Source: Utricularia gibba (lineage: Eukaryota > Streptophyta > Magnoliopsida > Lamiales > Lentibulariaceae). From it: a stretch of 64,000 bases of DNA. Positions 1 to 11,247 of the stretch are shown here, piece by piece (position 1 is the first letter of the stretch; each line of letters begins with the position of its first letter). Made by a program: the position numbers and the translations under genes. The stretch covers positions 3,162,001 to 3,226,000 of the forward strand of contig NEEC01000007.1 in the NCBI GenBank assembly GCA_002189035.1, written 5' to 3'. Under the pieces are notes generated by a model. The model saw nothing but the letters and a program-made list of their open reading frames with translations. It was not told where the DNA came from and searched no databases.

Positions 1-1590
1 TTATACCAAAATATGTAATTTAAAAAATAAGCATGTTTTGAATAAAGTTTTATTTAATATATGATTATTTATAGTGTATTTTATAAGAATTTTTATAATT
101 TGATTTATATTTAATTTTACTAAAATACTCTGTCATTTTTAGTTAATTATTAGATATTATTATATATTAATCTAATGTTAAGTTATCCAATTTAGGATTT
201 ATATTAATAAATATTGTATTTCCTTAGAAAAATATTATTTTCCTATTTTGTATATATTTTCTGTCTTTTTTTCGTGCACTTTGACTAAGACATATCAGGA
301 GATTGTCGTGGGTCAGACTCTGACTTTTCGTGTCTTGTACATGATTTGGAACGATTGCGAATGGAAGATTGACACCAGTCAAGGCCTCTAATTTAGGGCA
401 TGTCAGAGTTTGCAGAAATGATTGAGTGCTCACTTATACGCAAAGGAAAGTTACTAGCACACGCAAGACCGAAGTAATGATGGAAAAGGGATTCAAAGGA
501 GTTAATGCATGTTGAGAGTGATATAAAAGCAATTTGAAGCAATCTATTTCGAACCTTTGCCATTTTCTTTCTAAACTTAAAACTTTTGAGTTCTTTCTTC
601 CCTCCAAGGAAGAAGAACACTTAGCTTTCATTTTCATTATGTTTTTACGACCCTTTGTAGCTAAAACCCTTAAGTTTCTGGGAGAAGATGAAGTTTCCTT
701 CCAAGTCTTGAGCAATACACTCGGTTCTTCGCTAAATTCATTTCGGATTCTGCATACACTCAGTTCCTCCCCTCCAATGCGTCTTATTACAGTCTTTCTG
801 TAATGACTCCAAGTCAAGGTCCATGAGCAGCAGGCTACTCCTCGTGGATTTTGGTGAAGATCAAGGTGAAGATCACCAACTCCAACCCTGCCGGTTTGAG
901 GGAAGTAGTGTATTGTTTGCGACCTAGGTACAGCGACAGTGGACAGGTTGTGATCTCAAACCTACCACTGGCCATTGGCAACAGATGGGTATACGTGCAC
1001 AATTCGGTTTTGAAGGCAATCGACGGCAATCTTCTTGTCTTCTTAATCATCCAAGGGGGAATCACGTGAGGCTATTCTTGTGCCTCCTTGTCAATCAAAG
1101 TGTAAGGGAGAGTAGGTTATTCCTTGCTCCTATAACCAGCTATTCGGAAGAAATAAGTAAAAATCAAGGTAAAGAAAGACAAAGGAAGGAAACGAAAAAA
1201 AATTTTACTTGGTGCCCATCACTTAGGTTATATATTTTATTTATGCATTTCACAAACACCCTTTTATAAAACCGTGACATTTTGTAGAAGTTTCTTACAA
1301 AACACTTTTCATGAAAAACAACTCTCTGAGATTAATACTTGTACTACGCTTTTTGGTGTTATACGTTTTAAATATTTAAAATTTGTTGAGTAAACGACAT
1401 GCAACACTCACATTTGAATATATTTTTATATAAATAGTGTGCTTCCAATTAACGAGAAAGATAGGTCTAAATATTGAATTTTTACAACCTTTCTACCATT
1501 TAAAAATTTTGATGGATACATTCAAATTAAGTTTATATATATATTTTTTTTCATTATGTTGTGGTTTAAAATCGGTTTAAGGGTAGTATC
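1..1590. other. AT-rich intergenic stretch, no gene recognised
   Basis: No convincing gene is seen. From about 400 to 1270 the sequence is less AT-rich than its surroundings and has a TATA-like ATATAAAAGC at 521-530 followed by a pyrimidine-rich leader, so it could be a decayed LTR or promoter on the plus strand. Short open frames at 434-817 (minus) and 851-1069 (plus) resemble no family I recognise. Confidence 0.4.
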
Positions 1591-1599
1591 GCTGATGTT

Positions 1600-2030
1600 T
1601 AAGGGTAAATCAATAATTGGATGATTTACCAAGTGGCATTCCTATTTTGATATTTTGAAAGCGGTAAAGGTGGGGGTGAAGACTTTTTATATGAAAATCA
1701 TCATAATGAAAAACCATGAAGTTGAGGGAACTTACCGAAAGAAATTGGTTTTATTATGGAAAAAGGGAGAAAATTATAAGGGGCGACATGACTGCAGAAT
1801 ATGGAATCCTCGTCTCTTGAAGTGGAACTCGTATTTATAGGGGAGCCCACCTGACTGACTTTGAAAGAATCAGTAGCTTTCTACACATGACAGGATATGC
1901 TGGTCTGATTTGTGGTTCTACTTATAGATAACCAATGTCTGCTTGGAATTCCCGTAGGTCGGTGGCCGTTCATGCTATTATGAATTCCTACAACCATTGT
2001 AGATTGTCCATAACCTTTTCTTGCCCCCTT
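1600..2030 (-). repeat. Decayed Tat-like LTR relic
   Basis: This segment aligns by eye with the LTR-like sequence at about 19620-20000. Shared landmarks, in the same order, are a CATCATAA..AACCATAAA block, a GGAGAAAA/GGGCAAAG block, an inverted TATA box (CCTATAAATA on the minus strand near 1830-1840) and a pyrimidine run near 2020. The two copies are strongly diverged. The second copy borders a tRNA-Lys-type primer site and Tat-like gag relics, so this piece is inferred to be a solo or truncated LTR of the same family, minus orientation. Both edges are approximate. Confidence 0.5.
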
Positions 2031-2278
2031 CAAAGCTGTATCCAACTTTCCGAGAACATTTGAGCCAACAAGATGATGACATACATTTGAAGAATATTAA
2101 GGATATTGTACAAGTGGATACTTTGGATATCAAGATTATTTCACTTGAACTAATAACGAGTAAGAGTAATAAGATTGAAGCAACACTCAAGTGTCTACTC
2201 AACAATATTGGATTACATATTGGATATAAAGGGTTGCCACTAAAAAAGTTTAACTACTTCAAAGTAGATCTATTTTAG
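2021..2278 (+). other. Coding-like open frame, unrecognised
   Basis: An 85-codon open frame directly follows the LTR relic. The translation has a varied, protein-like composition (for example KNIKDIVQVDTLDIKIISLE) rather than the Lys/Ile/Phe-rich look of random AT-rich DNA. It lacks a convincing start context and matches no family I recognise. It may be an exon or transposon fragment. Protein coding is not established. Confidence 0.2.
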
Positions 2279-3593
2279 GGCCCAAAACATGTTATCTTTG
2301 ATATTTGTTATTGGGCTTGTTAATCTTTCCTTTTTATTTGGTTAGGAATTACTAATGTTAGAACCCAATTCTAGAATCTAAATACTCTATAAACGTATTC
2401 TTTGAAAGACCTTTAACTTATTTCATAAATTTTATGAGGATTTTCCTCTTTTTTAAATGTTGGAACACTCTTAACTAATCAAGTTTTTGAACTTATGATG
2501 TCTGAAGATTATTACTTCTAATTACTTCTCTATATGAAATGTGGCTCCTTATTATCCCTTGTTTTAATAGACTGGTTGCAAGAGTTTTATTCTCTTAAAA
2601 GTAGATTTGGATGTGTTTCTTTCTAAGCACTAAATATTATAATTATGATTTGTGTTCACCTTCATAATTTCATTAGGATTTTTAATGTGAATGATTCTTA
2701 TGACACTAGTAATATAGTATTAATGATGATTTTATTGAGAATCTTGATGCATCGGTTACTTGGGTAGTTTCATATAATCAAATGATAATTACAATCATTA
2801 ATGAATGGTTAGTTTGATTTGGCAAATGATAATTTTGCTTTCTGCCTACTATAAAATATATTTTTTATTGTCATTATCATCTTTTGAAATTTCTTTTGGC
2901 AAATGAACAGGTCGATTTGATAAGTAAAAATGATGAATTTGAATTGTTTATAGAAAGTGATTTATGCATTGACAATGATACCTTATATTCATGTTTTTCA
3001 TTGTTGAAATGAAATTATGTAATTTTTATATTTCATTGTTTTTTTTTCATGTATTATATTATTTTAAAATGCATATGATTCTACATGATGTCAAAGATAA
3101 GAAAAATAAATATTATTTAAATATGATTAAATAGAAATGATCATTTTTTCAATAAAAAACAAGTTATTTATCATAACCACTACTACAACATATGTAAAAA
3201 AATAAAATAAAATAGTGCATTTATTTAACACTACAAAATGAGAAAAATCATATTTATCTAATATTTCAAAAGTAATATCATTATAACATGAAAACTACAT
3301 ATTCATCTTCTTCAACATTGCATTCATCTCTTCTTTACCTTTATTCCTGAGGTTTAAAAATATATAAAGAGTTCGTTGATCTACCAAAATATCTTTCGTG
3401 ACCTCAACACGTTGCACCACATCCATATACGGAGACATTTGTGCTAAAATTGTAACAGCTTGTCTTTACTTCACATGCAAATCATGTTTGTATTTATTCT
3501 TATAGAAAGTTATTTGATTTGGGCTATCTAATTGTTCACACCATATGCAATGATAGTTATTAAATCTTATGTTGGATTAATATGATGTTTTCC
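2279..3593. other. AT-rich intergenic, faint transposon-like relic at its end
   Basis: Mostly AT-rich sequence with no gene. At about 3300-3540 the minus strand has a broken frame that vaguely resembles the C-terminal region of Myb/SANT-like proteins of PIF/Harbinger elements. The frame has stops and the assignment is weak. The Athila element inserted at 3593/3594, so this DNA and that beginning at 14850 were once contiguous. Confidence 0.35.
3589..3593. repeat. Target-site duplication TTTCC (left copy)
   Basis: TTTCC immediately precedes the TG of the left LTR and recurs at 14850-14854 immediately after the CA of the right LTR, as expected for a 5-bp Ty3-gypsy integration. Confidence 0.93.
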
Positions 3594-5020
3594 TGATAAA
3601 TGGGAATTTCCTAATATCGTTGTAAATAAAAATAGAAAATCCGTATCAAATAAATTTATAGTCCCTAATCTACACAAAATACAAATTTAGAAAACTTGTA
3701 TAGTGGGTATCGGGGTTGATCACGAAGAGCTTGTACTTGCTAACTATTTTAGTAGATACAAGATTTCAGATAATAGTAGGTGTTAGTCTAAACTCGGACT
3801 AACAGTGGTAAACAAGTTCAGTAAACAAGGTAGGTAAGCAATATCAGGTTTCTACGCTAAGGTACCAGGTACTGGTTTTGACTCAAACTAATACGAGGAC
3901 GCCTTAAGGATCTGCGGGTGGTGTTATGCTAAGCTTCCTAACTTAATTTATTATCTTCCTACACTCACAACTTCAAATAACCTAAGTCTACCCAGGTCAT
4001 TCATGATATTTTTGGCTTAAGCTAGTCCCCAATATCATAACCAACATTGCAATTAGGTCTACCCGCATGCAAGTCATATAGAACTAGGTCTATCTGGTTC
4101 TATTGGTTCTACCCTGGACTAACACCGACTGATCTTATCTTAGTTTGTTGGTCTACCTCTAAACCAAGCATCTAAGTTGTGAAACTACTTGCTCCTCTCC
4201 TTAGGTCTACCCATGGTTTGATAGAAACATGAGTTAAGGAAGACAACTAAATTTCATCATCAACCTAAGCACATACCACCCGCTTTTCCTTAAGGCATCC
4301 CTAAGACTCTAGCCACTCATGCTTTGGAAATAAAACACGATTTCATTCATATAAGTTGGCCAAAATGGCAGAAACATTGTAAACAAGTAAAATGCAGAAA
4401 GTCGAAATGTTCAGAAAACTAGAAAGTAAATAAAGATTGTTCTTCCGCCCGTTAGCTACTGTTCACAGCCCGGAACAGTAGCACTGGACTGGGCTCCAGT
4501 GCTATTCTTGATGATGAAGGCGTTTCTTCCCCCTTCTGGTTGGTTTTTCGCGTTGGGGAAGAAGACCCCTTGCGTCCCCCGCCCCCCCCCCCCCCCCGGT
4601 CGCTTCACTTCTCGCTCTCTCCTCTTTTTCGAAAATAAATTTCCCCTTTCCTTCACTCCATTGCACTATTGCTGTCTGCCAGTACTGTTCCCGACCGCCA
4701 GCACTATTCTCGGCCTGAACTTGCAGACTGCGGTGACGGCAGAACAGTGCTCTTTGTCCTTCTCCGGATTTTGCACCCCTTTTTTGCTTGTTTTACACGT
4801 TTGCAAGTCTGATTTTCGGCTCATCTCCCTACTGAACTTACTGAAACATTAGTAACAAGAGTTGTGGACTAAATCAAAGGATTTAGTTCACTTTTCAACA
4901 TAATCACATAGGATTAACATAAACACCACTAGAGCATGAAAAAACACATTTATCTAACCTAAATCATGATAAAATATAGCTATTTTGTGTTATGAATTTT
5001 AGGAAAAATGTGTGTTATCA
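3594..5020 (-). repeat. Athila 3' LTR
   Basis: A 1427-bp direct repeat of 13429-14849 with TGATAA/TTATCA termini. It contains several copies of a GGTCTACC-like motif between about 3985 and 4210, a perfect hairpin at 4455-4482 and a long C run near 4580-4598 that differs in length between the LTRs. Small open frames inside it (for example 4499-4852) also occur in the other LTR and are not treated as genes. Confidence 0.95.
4455..4482. repeat. Perfect 10-bp-stem hairpin in Athila LTR
   Basis: GCTACTGTTC (4455-4464), an 8-nt loop, then its exact reverse complement GAACAGTAGC (4473-4482). A second small inverted repeat, ACTGG..CCAGT, follows. The other LTR keeps the hairpin with one mismatch, and the old relic near 17933 keeps the outer six stem pairs. 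Confidence 0.8.
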
Positions 5021-5037
5021 CACTATGCTACAACGAC
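5021..5037 (-). other. tRNA-Asp 5'-end-like sequence abutting the 3' LTR
   Basis: On the minus strand the last 17 bases before the 3' LTR read GTCGTTGTAGCATAGTG. Nucleotides 1-17 of plant tRNA-Asp(GUC), recalled as GTCGTTGTAGTATAGTG, match at 16 of 17 positions. No polypurine tract adjoins the LTR. The element's PBS pairs with the 3' end of the same tRNA. The sequence match is seen; any role in plus-strand priming is inference. Confidence 0.7.
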
Positions 5038-5040
5038 ACG

Positions 5041-6093
5041 AGACTTGTCTCCAAGTCCTAGCTAAGACTAACAGGAAACTAACTTTGTCAGCGCCAATGA
5101 TAAACAGAAACAACTTTGACAAAATTCGGATGCGTGAGCTATAGGAGTGCTAGTGTGCATGTCATGTATCACTCAATGTGCATGAATAAATTTCCCTTTG
5201 GGAGTGTTTTCGAAGATTAATTCCTCAAGTTGATTCGTTCAAAACCGCTTAGGACTAGGGTTGCCAACTCTTTTCTTTCCTCTCTTTTTTTTCTTTTTTT
5301 GGTAGTGAAGGGCAGCTCGTTCTGGATTGATCCGAGCATAATGTCATGGCCTTTCTTGTGAAAGAGTGTTTGCCAAGCACCCAAACCTTATAACTCCAGG
5401 CCTCCTTCTACTCCTCCGGATCAATCCATCCCTCCTTACCCATTCACCACTGATTGAGTCCGCACATGCTTTTCTATTATGTGCTGCTTTTCAGGACTTT
5501 GATCTCAACATTTTTTTTTTCGGTACTGCTTTTCATTTCTTCTTTTTTTTTTCTAAGCTGGCAACCTGTCCCAAGACGATTATCAAGTCCATCAACTCAA
5601 TTTAAGCTAATCTAGATTACACTCCCTAGGTTCCTCTATTCATGCGCATGCTCTCATAAAATAGAAGGTAAAAACATGCTCCCAAGTATATAAAAGGCAT
5701 AGAAAGCTCTCACATCCAAATAATCTCATAGTTGTAATGTACAATCATGTGGCCATTCAAAGTAGTTCACTGACGGGAAACAAAACAGATAAGCAAGTTC
5801 TCGACTATTTCTAGCATAGACTAAAAGACACATACCCGAACAGCATCCTAAGTAAAAGTAAAACTAATAAATAAAAATAAAAATAAAATAAAACTACGCA
5901 AAATAAGTTCAGCAGCAAGTTACTTGCTCAGGGAGGAGTCTTTCACTCCCTGTTTCAATTCTTGCACTTCACGAATTAAATCAGACATTTTCTCATTCAA
6001 TTCTTTGATCGTTTCCGGGCAGCAGCATCCTGTGCTGTTGTGCTTGGAGGTTGCAAGAGCAGGGGCATTTGTGTTGCCTTCTTCAGGGATAGA
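5041..6093 (-). other. Athila noncoding 3' region
   Basis: About 1 kb between the env-like ORF and the 3' LTR. It holds the polypurine tract and further pyrimidine-rich patches but no convincing open frame. A long noncoding 3' segment is usual in Athila elements. Confidence 0.7.
5268..5300 (-). other. 33-nt polypurine tract, displaced from the LTR
   Basis: An uninterrupted pyrimidine run on the plus strand, so purine on the element's sense strand, about 250 bp from the 3' LTR edge. A canonical polypurine primer would touch the LTR, so this is either an internal tract or an unusually placed primer. A second pyrimidine-rich patch occurs around 5510-5560. Confidence 0.6.
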
Positions 6094-7710
6094 CTATCCG
6101 CAAAGACCTGCCAAAGATCTAAAAACAAACCCACTTCCTTGGGCTTCAATTAGTCTTGCCACTTTCAAGAAATATGCATCTAAAGGCATTGTCTTAGACT
6201 CAACATGAAAATATTCCAATTCAGACAGTTTCTCAAGGCATAAAGTATGAGCAATATGCGTAATAATGTTTCCAAAACTCAAATGTTGAATTTTTGTACG
6301 CCTATAGTCTCTAGTCATTTGCTCAGCAATCATGGCACCTAAGTTCAGGGATCGTTTGTTCATGATACACCACATAACAAATAATTCACGCTTATAAAGG
6401 GAATTAAATCCTACTGTTCGTCCAAAGAGGGTGGTGATAACAAGGATATGAACATAACGCATAATCGGATCAACAAACAAATCTGCCTTAGTCCCTTTTG
6501 CCTTAAACTCTATAGCATGCTGGTCGGTCAGAATCGCATAAATTTCCTCAGCATCAAATTCATCAGGATAATGAAAAAGGGATGCAGCAAACTCATGAGA
6601 ATCCACATCATTTTCTGAACAAAATCCTAGAGCTACGTTCCACTCAGCTAATGAAAAAGAAAATTCAATCCCCATTAACCTAAAAGAAATAGCAGCAGGG
6701 TCCAGCACAGTTTCAGGAATTTCATACACAAAAGTGGAAGCAAATTCATAAGAAAGTTCAATATATGCAGGGAATTTCATTTCAAATAAATTCATGAATG
6801 TTGTTCCTTCAAACAGGGAAGAAATTCTATCAGCAATTCCTAATTCTTCCAAAATATCATGATCAATATGACGACATGGTGTTACCTTTGCACCCTTGAC
6901 CTCACCGTACCGTTCAGCTTGCATTTCTTCTGTGAAAGTCAGGTATCGGGTGTTCAACATGTCTGCGTGATGCTTGAAGTATGGTATCCCCTTGCGCGTC
7001 ATTTGCCTATGAAATTTCTCCTTTTCATGCGCAAACTTCCCTGCTTTCAAATACAAAGGCACCAGTCAAGGTAAAAATTTATTTTTCTTAATTGCACCTT
7101 CATTTTCCTTTCCTGTTGTGCTTTTGAGTGGCTGCTCCTCTGCTTCCTCAATCTCCTCATTCTGATTTTCTTGATTTTTGCCCTCATTTCTGTCCATTAG
7201 ATTTTCTTCCTCAGCAGCTTGTTCTTCCTCTGGTCTCTCCATTTCATCTCCTGATTTTTCAGTGTTTTTCTCTGGAGCAGGTGTTGCTGGTTCTTGGGGC
7301 GTGACATCCTCTTCTTCAGGGGTAGGTTCGTCCAGTGGTACTCTCTGCTTTTTCTTCCTGCCCTTCCCTTTCTTCTTCTTCGTCAAGACTTGTGGCTCTA
7401 TCAGCAGTTCCTCCACTGGTGTTTTTCTTTTGTAGCTCTTCTGCATGTCTCTCAATCTTTGTTGGAGGCTGACATTGTCCATGTTGGTGTTGTCAGATGG
7501 TTCTCCCATTTGAGCGGCCTGAAGGATCACGTCCACTCCCTGGAAATTTTCTGCAGAGGCAACAGTAGGCAAATTTCCTTCTTCTAGGGTTGGAGCAGCA
7601 GTGATTTCTGCTTCTGCGGTTCCAGCACCTCCCTTTGGTTGATCCATTTGTATTTTCTTCCGGCTGGGTCTCTCCTTTGCGGCTTTTCTTCCACTTCTTG
7701 TTGCAGGCAT
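6094..7710 (-). pseudogene. Athila env-like ORF (ATHILA ORF-1 family), one internal stop
   Basis: Two open segments, 7710-7066 and 7062-6094, lie in one frame and are separated only by a TGA at 7068-7066. The first ~210 codons are low-complexity, Glu/Lys/Pro-rich and start MPATRSGRKA. The second segment (~320 codons) matches the ATHILA ORF-1 family in its general pattern (for example RYLTFTEEMQAERYGEVKGA near its start). The ORF lies downstream of integrase, where Athila elements carry an ORF often called env-like. No signal peptide or clear membrane anchor is visible, so a membrane role is not supported here. With the stop the product would end after the basic/acidic part. Confidence 0.8.
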
Positions 7711-8052
7711 GTTGTTTCTACCGCTGTAATTTCTCAGAAAAATTTACAAAAGAAACGGTTGAAGTGAGGAACAAAGAAACTGCTCCTCCAATTCATTTCA
7801 AGCTGCGGGGATGTTTCTGTCATTTCCTTGGGTTCGACTTCCCACTTCCCTCAACGGTTGAATTTTTATGTAACTCCTAATGCTTAATTTCCCTTGAGTT
7901 AAGCACCCATCCTTGCCCAGCAGCACAAAACATGGCAAAAATCCTAAAAAAACATTAAAACAGAAATAAAATGCATAAATTAAAAGAGTTAACCATGGGT
8001 TGCTTCCCACAAGCGCCCTTGTTTAAAGTCTTAGACTCGACTTCTTGTGTGG

Positions 8053-8620
8053 CTACGTTTTTTGTGAATCCATCAGCTTGATCACCTCCAGACTTCCTGT
8101 GATCATGTTAGCATTTTCATAGAACATTTTTAATCTATGGCCATTTACCAAAAATCCCTTGTTTGAGTCTCCATCAAATATTTCTACAGCACCATTTGGA
8201 AAAATTTCCTTCACAATAAAAGGCGCTATCCATCTTGATTTCAGCTTCCCAGAATGCAATTTCAACCTGGATTGAAATAATAAGCATTTCTGGCCAATCT
8301 CGAAATTTCTCCTGGAAATGTGCGCGTCATGATATCTCTTAGTCCGAGCCTTGAATAGTTTTGAGCTCTCGTACGTGTCATTTCTCAACTCTTCCAGTTC
8401 CGAAAGCTGGAGTTTTCCTGTGGCTTGCACTAAGGTCTCTATCCAAATTTAACTTCTTCACAGCCCACCAGACCTTGTGCTCAAGAGCTGCTGGTAATCT
8501 ACAAGGCTTCCCATAGACCAACCAAAATGGAGAGGTTCCAATGGGAGTCTTGTATGCTGTCCGTATAACCCAAAGTGCATCTTTCAACCTCATGCTCCAG
8601 TCCCTTCTGCTTGGGTTCAC
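8053..8620 (-). pseudogene. Athila integrase C-terminal region, broken frame
   Basis: Two overlapping frames (8620-8378 and 8430-8053) continue the integrase. The first has the Athila-type [20 protein letters not shown] stretch followed by a YGKPCRLP motif. The second has KLKSRWIAPFIV..FPNGAVEI, the DNA-binding end of integrase. A frameshift lies between them near 8400, and another break separates them from the catalytic part at about 8630. Taken together the integrase is not readable in one frame. Confidence 0.85.
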
Positions 8621-8635
8621 AACTTTCTCTAGAAT

Positions 8636-9460
8636 TTATTTGATTTCCCTGTTGGAGACTTCAATTTGTCTATTGGTTTGTGGATGATATGCTGTAGAAG
8701 GCTTGTACCAAACATTAAAATGATTCAAAACACTCCTTAAGGCCTGATTATAAAAATGTGTTCCCCTATCACTGATCAGTGCCTTAGGAGTCCCATATCT
8801 CGTGAAGATGTTGTTGCGCAAGAAATTAATCATAGTTTTTGCACCATCAGTCCTCGTAGGGATTGCCTCAATCCATTTGGACACATAATCAACAGTAACC
8901 AAAATATAATTGTAACCTGCTGAAGTAGGAAATGGTCCAACAAAATCTATACCCCATACATCAAATAATTCACATACCAGGATTCCTTGCTGGGGCATTT
9001 CATTTCGGTTTGATAAATTTCCTACCCTTTGGCATGGTTCACAACCTTTGCAATGAGCATAACAATCTCTGAAAATATGTAGCCAATAAAATCTGTAATC
9101 TAGAATTTTTCTTGCTGTTCTATTTGGTCCATGATGTCCATCAAAAGGTATTGCATGACAAGAATCAATTATTTTTGGAATTTCATTTTCATGAACACAC
9201 CTTCGAATGACACCATCATTGCATCTCTTCCATAAATATGGGTCATCCCATATGTAGTATTTGGCATCACTCTTAATCTTGTTCCTCGCATGATAGTCCA
9301 TTCCAGGTGGCATCACCCCTGTGGAAACAAAGTTTGCAAGATCAGCAAACCACGGTTCACATATACTAGTCTGAACTGAGAATAGCTGTTCATCCGGGAA
9401 CGTTTCAATAATGATTCCATCCCCTTCACTTCCTTCAATCCTGCTGAGATGATCAGCCAC
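8636..9460 (-). pseudogene. Athila integrase, zinc-binding and catalytic core
   Basis: A 274-codon open segment. It begins with the RNase H/IN junction (MADHLSRIEG), then an HHCC zinc domain (CVHENEIPKIIDSCH..HHGP, then CKGCEPCQ), then a catalytic core with GIDFVGP (first Asp), SDRGTHF (second Asp) and QIEVSN (Glu). All three catalytic acidic residues are present, so the core itself looks undamaged. It ends at a stop near 8636, and the C-terminal domain continues in other frames. It would join cDNA ends to host DNA if expressed within a complete Pol. Confidence 0.88.
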
Positions 9461-9520
9461 AAGGTTCTCCCTTCCAGGCCTGTCCTTTATCTCAACATCA
9501 AACTCTTGAACAAGAAGGAC

Positions 9521-9928
9521 TCATCTAATGAGTCTTGGTTTGGAGTCCTTCTTCTCCATTAAGTGCTTCACCACCGAATGATCAGTGTACACCACCACCT
9601 TGCTACCTAAAAGATAAGAATGAAATTTTTTCAAAGCAAAAATAACAGCAAGAAATTCCCTTTCAGTGATGGTATAATTTTTCTGGGCCTCATCCAAAGT
9701 TTTCGAAGCATAAGAGATAACATGGTGCTTTCCTTCAATTTTCTGTCCCAAAACAGCACCCACAGCATGATTACTTGCATCATACATGATCTCAAAATCA
9801 TATTTCCAATCAGGTGGTTGCATAACAGGTGCAATAGTAACAGCCTTTTTTAAAGAATTAAAAGCTTGCTTACATGAATCATCAAAATCAAAGGCAATAT
9901 CATTATGCAACAACCTACTAAGAGGCAA
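9521..9928 (-). pseudogene. Athila RNase H domain
   Basis: A 135-codon segment with the Ty3-type RNase H signature: [14 protein letters not shown], then [21 protein letters not shown], then [12 protein letters not shown]. The catalytic acidic residues of each motif are present. It follows reverse transcriptase after a frameshift around 9930-9960 and is separated from integrase by another break between 9460 and 9521. It would degrade the RNA strand of RNA-DNA hybrids during reverse transcription. Confidence 0.87.
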
Positions 9929-10773
9929 GGCAATTTTCGAAAAATTCTTAATAAACTCCTATAAAAACTAACATGTCCTAAAAATGATCTAATACCTTTC
10001 ACATCAATAGGATAAGGAAGTTCAGACATAATCTCAATTTTTGCCTTATCTACCTCAATGCCTTTTTTAGAAATCACATGGCCTAAAACAATTCCATGAT
10101 CCACCATAAAATGACATTTTTCAAAATTTAAAACCAAATTCTTTTCCATACATTTCTTTAAAACCTGATCTAAATGGTCTAAGCATGACTCAAAATTCTC
10201 TCCATATACAGTAAAATCATCCATAAATATTTCAATAAAATCATCACCAAAATTAGAGAAAATACTAGTCATACACCTCTGAAATGTGGCTAGGGCATTA
10301 TATAATCCGAAGGGCATCCTCCTATATGCATAAGTTCCAAATGGGCATGTGAAGGTTGTCTTATCTTGGTCCTGTCCTGAAATAGGAACCTGATTATATC
10401 CAGAATATTCATCCAAAAAACAATAAAATGATTTTCCAGCCAATTTTTCCAACATTTGATCAATAAAGGGCAAAGGATAATGGTCTTTCTTTGTCACTTC
10501 ATTTAATTTTCGATAATCAATGCAAACGCACCATCCATTTTGCACCCTTTGTGGAACAAGCTCGCCTTTCTCATTCTCCACCACAGTCATCCCTGTCTTC
10601 TTTGGCACCACGTGAATGGGGCTCACCCATACACTACCTGTGATAGAGTAAATAATCCCTGCATCATGGAGTTTAACAATTTCTTTTCTTAACACCTCCA
10701 TCATGTTTGGGTTGAGGCGTCTTTGAGGTTGGCGAACTGGTTTTGCACAATCCTCCAGAAAAATTCTGTGCAT
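9850..10773 (-). pseudogene. Athila reverse transcriptase
   Basis: A 307-codon segment with the Ty3-gypsy RT motifs in order: VKLHDAGIIY, WVSPIHVVPKK, CIDYRKLNE, FYCFLDEYSGYNQV, MPFGLYNALATFQRCM and the active-site FMDD box (IEIFMDDFTVYG), then GHVISKKGIEVDKAKIE in the thumb/connection. The active site is intact. The frame is lost near 9950, so the C-terminal tail beyond SFLGHVSFY is out-of-frame sequence. It copies element RNA into DNA. Confidence 0.9.
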
Positions 10774-10794
10774 GCATATGGATGGGCAGATCCC

Positions 10795-11247
10795 CTAAAT
10801 GTCATCAAGCGTCCAACCTATTGCTTTCTTGTTTCTGTTCAGGACCTCGAGCAGTTGCGACTCTTTGTCTGAGCTCAAACCAGTGGAGATGATAACCGGG
10901 TTCCTGAACTCTGCGTCAAGAAAAACGTATTTCAAATGATTAGGCAATGGTTTTAATTCAGCTAACCTCTCTTCCTGAGTGTTGGCTTGCACCACATTTA
11001 ATTGCTCGAATTTTTCTTCAGCTTCTAATTTTGCAAATAAAGATTCTTCATGAGCCTCTTCCTTTTCTTGAATTTCTTTCTTCAAGTGCTCCTCAATTAG
11101 TCCATCCATGACATCCACAGCACAAATGCTCTCAAAATCACTGGGATAATTCTTCACATCCTTCATGTCCAGTGTGATTTTGTCTTCATCAAAAGAAAGC
11201 TCAATGGTCCCCATCTTCACGTTGATAATAGCATTAGAAGTGCTCAA
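10795..11247 (-). pseudogene. Athila Pol segment between protease and RT
   Basis: A 150-codon open segment linking protease to RT. It includes the conserved lead-in LKPLPNHLKYVFLDAE and LNRNKKAIGWTLDDI just before the RT start. It overlaps the end of the protease frame by four bases in a different frame, and a break at about 10790 separates it from RT. It is part of Pol, not a separate gene. Confidence 0.82.

Noticed and set aside
434-817. 127-codon minus-strand frame near the window start
   Set aside because: It overlaps open frames on the other strand, has no recognisable domain and no splice context; coding not supported.
4499-4852. 117-codon open frame in the left Athila LTR (and its twin 14334-14681)
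   Set aside because: It occurs in both LTRs, runs through a variable C run, and has no homology I recognise; treated as LTR sequence.
9620-9853. Plus-strand open frames opposite Athila pol (several between 9620 and 13107)
   Set aside because: They are antisense shadows of gag-pol with no independent support.
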